DNA of 64,000 nt. It comes from Planotetraspora silvatica (lineage in GTDB: Bacteria > Actinomycetota > Actinomycetes > Streptosporangiales > Streptosporangiaceae). Below the pieces are notes generated by a model that searched no databases, was not told the origin of the DNA, and was given only the letters and a program-made list of their open reading frames with translations. Numbering within the stretch: the stretch's first letter is position 1; the number at the start of each line of letters is the position of its first letter. The stretch lies in the NCBI RefSeq assembly GCF_016863315.1, contig NZ_BOOQ01000003.1:310001-374000 (forward strand), in the 5' to 3' direction. Positions 61,246 to 64,000 of this stretch are shown one piece after another. The translations under genes and the position numbers were made by a program.

Positions 61246-62793
61246 ATGAGCGCCCCCAGCAACGCCACCCTCTCCGTCGCCGCGATCCTCAAAGAGACCG
61301 CCGACCGCGCGCCCGACAAGACCGCGATCGTCGTCGGCTCCTCCACGCTGACCTTCGCGGAGCTGTGGGACCAGACGCGCCGATACGCGGGCGCTCTCAG
61401 GGCGCAGGGAGTGAAGCCCGGTGACGCGGTCGCGATCCTCATCCCGAACGTCGCCGACTTCCCGCGGGTGTACTACGCGATTTTGAGCCTCGGCGGCATC
61501 GTCGTTCCCATCCACGCGCTGCTGAAGGCCGGCGAGATCGAGTACGTGCTCAGGGATTCGGGTGCCACGGTCCTCGTCTGCGCGGCGCCGCTGCTCGCCG
61601 AGGGGGCGAAGGGCGCGGAGCAGGCCGGCATCCCCGTGATCTCGGTGCTCTCGCCCGATCCCGTCGAAGGAATCCCGCAACTCGAGAAGCTCGCCGCGGA
61701 GGCCGAGCCGATCATCACCTACGAACCGTGCCTGCCGGACGCGACCGCGACCATCCTCTACACGAGCGGCACGACGGGCAAGCCCAAGGGGGCGATGGGC
61801 TCCCACTTCGCCCTGGTCGAGCAGACCAACACCCTGCTGCTCAGCACTTTCGACATGGGACCGGACGACGTGGTGTTCGGCGCCCTCCCGCTGTTTCACA
61901 CGTTCGGCCAGACCTGCACGCTCAACGCCGGCATCCGGGCGCAGGCGAAGGTCGTCCTGCTGCCCCGGTTCGACGGCGAGACCGCGTTGCGCAGCCTCAT
62001 CGACAACGAGTGCACGATCATGATGGGCGTCCCGACGATGTACGTCGCGCTGCTCGAGGCCGCGAAGACCATCCCCGAGCGGCCGAGACTGCGGTACGCC
62101 ATCTCGGGCGGCGCGTCCATCCCGCTCGCCGTCATCGAGCGCTTCCGCAAGGAGTTCGGCGTCGAGATCTACGAAGGGTACGGACTCACCGAGACCTCAC
62201 CGGTCGCGTGCTTCAACCACATCGGCCGCACGCCCCGAGCCGGCAGCATCGGCACCCCGATCTGGGGAGTGGACCTGGAGATCGCCAAGGCGGACGTCGA
62301 CGACCACATCGAACTGCTCGGCGTCGACGAACTGGGCGAGATCGTGATTCGCGGCCACAACATCATGAAGGGCTACCTGCACCTGCCCGAGGAGACGGCG
62401 AAGGCCATCGTCGACGGCTGGTTCCGCAGCGGCGACCTCGGGAGGAAGGACGCCGACGGATACCTCTGGATCGTCGACCGTAAGAAGGACATGATCCTCC
62501 GCAACGGCTACAACGTGTACCCGCGCGAGGTGGAGGAACTGCTGACCGCCCATCCGGCCGTCTCGACCGCCGCCGTGTTCGGCGTCGCGGACGAGGTCCA
62601 CGGAGAAGAGATCATGGCCTGCGTCGTGCTCACACCGGGCGCCGACGTCGATTCCTCGACACTCGCCGCGTACGCGAAGGAGAAGCTCGCCGCCTACAAG
62701 TACCCGCGTCGCCTCGAGATCGTGGAGACCCTTCCGCTCGGCCCGAGCGGCAAGGTGCTCAAGCGCGAACTCGTCGCCAGGTACTCGTCGTAG
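61246..62793 (+). CDS. Fatty-acyl-CoA ligase-type AMP-forming enzyme
   Basis: The 515-residue product has the ANL core motifs: P-loop ILYTSGTTGKPKG (about 168-181), A5 YEGYGLTETSPVA, A7 WFRSGDLGRKDADGYLWI, hinge DRKKDMILRNGYNVYPREVE, and the catalytic Lys in LPLGPSGKVLKREL. The size matches medium/long-chain acyl-CoA synthetases (FadD type). It activates a carboxylate with ATP and CoA; chain length and pathway cannot be told. Isolated gene. Nothing recognised in the 326-base gap upstream. Confidence 0.92.
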   Translation: MSAPSNATLSVAAILKETADRAPDKTAIVVGSSTLTFAELWDQTRRYAGALRAQGVKPGDAVAILIPNVADFPRVYYAILSLGGIVVPIHALLKAGEIEYVLRDSGATVLVCAAPLLAEGAKGAEQAGIPVISVLSPDPVEGIPQLEKLAAEAEPIITYEPCLPDATATILYTSGTTGKPKGAMGSHFALVEQTNTLLLSTFDMGPDDVVFGALPLFHTFGQTCTLNAGIRAQAKVVLLPRFDGETALRSLIDNECTIMMGVPTMYVALLEAAKTIPERPRLRYAISGGASIPLAVIERFRKEFGVEIYEGYGLTETSPVACFNHIGRTPRAGSIGTPIWGVDLEIAKADVDDHIELLGVDELGEIVIRGHNIMKGYLHLPEETAKAIVDGWFRSGDLGRKDADGYLWIVDRKKDMILRNGYNVYPREVEELLTAHPAVSTAAVFGVADEVHGEEIMACVVLTPGADVDSSTLAAYAKEKLAAYKYPRRLEIVETLPLGPSGKVLKRELVARYSS

Positions 62794-62889
62794 GCGACGA
62801 GGTCCACGCCACCCCCGTGCCGCGCACTCGTCCAGCCATGTCCCTGACCTGCTCGCCCAGCCACGTTCCCAGATGCGAACCGGCCGCGG

Positions 62890-63012
62890 TCAGCTGAAGA
62901 GCTGTACGGCGACCCAGATGATGAGCACCCAGGAGACGATCCCCACGAGGGTGACGGCGAGGAGACCGCGGAGGCGGTATCGCTTGCCGGGTGGGTCGAA
63001 CTCGTTGCTCAC
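62890..63012 (-). CDS. 40-residue single-helix membrane protein
   Basis: GTG 63012 follows GGAG at a suitable distance. The product begins MSNEFDPPGKRYRLRGLLAV and is followed by one helix (TLVGIVSWVLIIWVAVQLFS). The positively charged N-terminus puts it inside. Unknown role; such small membrane proteins often assist transporters or stress responses. Confidence 0.65.
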   Translation of the reverse strand: MSNEFDPPGKRYRLRGLLAVTLVGIVSWVLIIWVAVQLFS

Positions 63013-63191
63013 TCATGCTCCGGCGCAGGCGGTGGGTCAATCGTGTGACTGTCTGATACCCATCCGTGATCCTCGGTGACGTGCGACGGCGCGAATGCAT
63101 GAAGGTGTATCGGTCAGGTCTGGATCGCGGCAGCACCGATCGGACGTGCGAAAACGTTCTTGCCGGAGACGGATCGCGGCGTGACGCACGA

Positions 63192-63234
63192 GCGCCCCCC
63201 GGCGTACGGGCACATGCCGTACGCCGGGGGGCGC
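63192..63234 (-). terminator. Strong terminator hairpin of the phytase-like gene
   Basis: GCGCCCCCCGGCGTACGG and CCGTACGCCGGGGGGCGC pair perfectly over 18 bp with a 7-base loop, downstream of the minus-strand gene. Confidence 0.75.
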
Positions 63235-63286
63235 GGGGAGCCTGCCGGCGTCGGGGACGCCTGCGGAACCGTTTACCGAGGGATGC

Positions 63287-64000
63287 TCACAGGAACGCGC
63301 GACGGTCGGCGTGCAGGCGCTGCGAGAGCCGTACGGTGATGAACTCGTCGTTGTCCGCCTGGCCCGGAGTGCGGCCGGAGGAGAACGGGAAGTTGTTGTC
63401 GTTCAGGACGGCCACGGTCTGGTCGTCGAGCAGGGTGACGTCCTCGATGGTCTGGAACGGGAACCGGAACGTCTTGCCGAAGCCGCCGAGGCCCTTCGGG
63501 TTGGCGAGGTCGAGCAGGTCCGCGACCAGGGTCTTGTCCATGACGCCGTCGTGGTTGCGGTCACGGGTGTCGGCCAGGTAGAGGCGCTTGAGCTTGGCGG
63601 CGTCGCCCTGCTCGTTGTCCCGCTCGATGATCAGGAAACGGTGGTCGTCGATGGAGATGGCGTCGCCGATGGAGTTGCCGGGAGCCTCGAGGCGGTAGAC
63701 GAAGCGCTTGCCGGTGTAGCGGCCCTTGCGCAGGTCGAACTGGTTCATCCGCAGGTCGCCGGGGGTGTCTCCGGCCACCGTGCCCTCGAGGAGCGGGTAG
63801 AGGTAGCGGCCGTCGATCCCGCGCGCCATGCCCTCGTAACCCTTGCTGCTGTTGAGGTTCGGCTGCCCGCCGTTCAGGTACGGGTTCTCCGGAGCCTTCA
63901 CACCCTCGAGGGGGATCGGGGCCTGGAGGAGCTTGCCGGACCGCGAGAAGTGCAGGAGCCATGGGCCGAACTCGTCACCGATCCAGTACGTGCCGTCGAG
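63287..64000 (-). CDS. Esterase-like activity of phytase family protein, 5' end missing
   Basis: The frame runs off the window; the last 237 residues are present. LDGTYWIGDEFGPWLLHFSR, SSKGYEGMARGIDGRYLYPL and IDDHRFLIIERDNEQGDAAK are family hallmarks of the beta-propeller phytase-like esterases, usually secreted and sometimes phosphate-related. ISIDDHR, DRNHDGVMDK and DEFITVR give clustered acidic residues for calcium. Start, signal and N-terminal blades lie outside. Confidence 0.85.
   Translation of the reverse strand, partial: LDGTYWIGDEFGPWLLHFSRSGKLLQAPIPLEGVKAPENPYLNGGQPNLNSSKGYEGMARGIDGRYLYPLLEGTVAGDTPGDLRMNQFDLRKGRYTGKRFVYRLEAPGNSIGDAISIDDHRFLIIERDNEQGDAAKLKRLYLADTRDRNHDGVMDKTLVADLLDLANPKGLGGFGKTFRFPFQTIEDVTLLDDQTVAVLNDNNFPFSSGRTPGQADNDEFITVRLSQRLHADRRAFL

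Overview
This 64 kb window is very GC-rich, uses GTG and occasional TTG starts, and has GGAGG-type ribosome binding sites. It carries families typical of actinomycetes: SARP/AfsR regulators, DUF5999, a CU044_5270-type protein, SigE- and SigJ-type sigma factors, and furA-katG. It looks like chromosomal accessory DNA from a filamentous actinomycete, most plausibly Streptosporangiales or a relative. The genus is an inference from gene families, not from a marker gene.

Layout. 1-3.6 kb: the end of a MinD/ParA-like ATPase, tRNA-Ser(UGA), a decayed small membrane gene, and a two-gene operon for surface proteins (a VWA protein and a Pro/Ser-rich anchored protein). 3.7-7.4 kb: a large SARP-NB-ARC-TPR regulator divergent from an AhpD-like protein and a small monooxygenase-like protein. 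7.4-8.1 kb: gene debris and a probable PHO box. 8.1-18.9 kb: a seven-gene phosphate-type ABC transporter operon (PstC, PstA, a membrane-anchored PstS, two further surface PBP-like proteins, a sortase homologue that has lost its catalytic His and Cys, and PstB). 19-30 kb: oxidoreductases, a second SARP, a methyltransferase, a CHAP-domain protein coupled to a micro-ORF, DUF305, a metallo-hydrolase, and a YraQ-type permease with its TIGR03943-type partner. 30-36 kb: a NUDIX fusion, an M15 lipoprotein peptidase, an AAA ATPase flanked by palindromes, and a MauE-like protein with a Cys-rich unknown.

36.4-44.7 kb: a SigE-type sigma factor, a MarR/YceI pair, and tRNA-Ser(GCU), whose 3' half, terminator and adjoining integrase 3' end occur twice (the scar of integrative elements). 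This is followed by an AhpD-ECF41 pair with a matching ECF41 promoter, a secreted Ig-like protein and small unknowns. 45-52.5 kb: DoxX, DUF5999, an AraC/RclA-like pair, a DUF2975/XRE pair, a truncated HAD gene and furA-katG. 52.8-56 kb: an ECF sigma factor with a CU044_5270 partner, an FtsH-N-terminus-like protein and an SDR behind two operator-like repeats. 56-64 kb: a very large GH87-like secreted glucanase, a secreted ribonuclease-barstar pair, an acyl-CoA ligase, a 40-residue membrane protein and a partial phytase-like esterase.

Functional themes are phosphate capture at the cell surface (probably PhoP-controlled), redox defence (katG, RclA-like, AhpD proteins, ECF41) and secreted hydrolases. 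The two most promising leads are the phosphate operon with its inactive-looking sortase and the double integration scar at tRNA-Ser(GCU).
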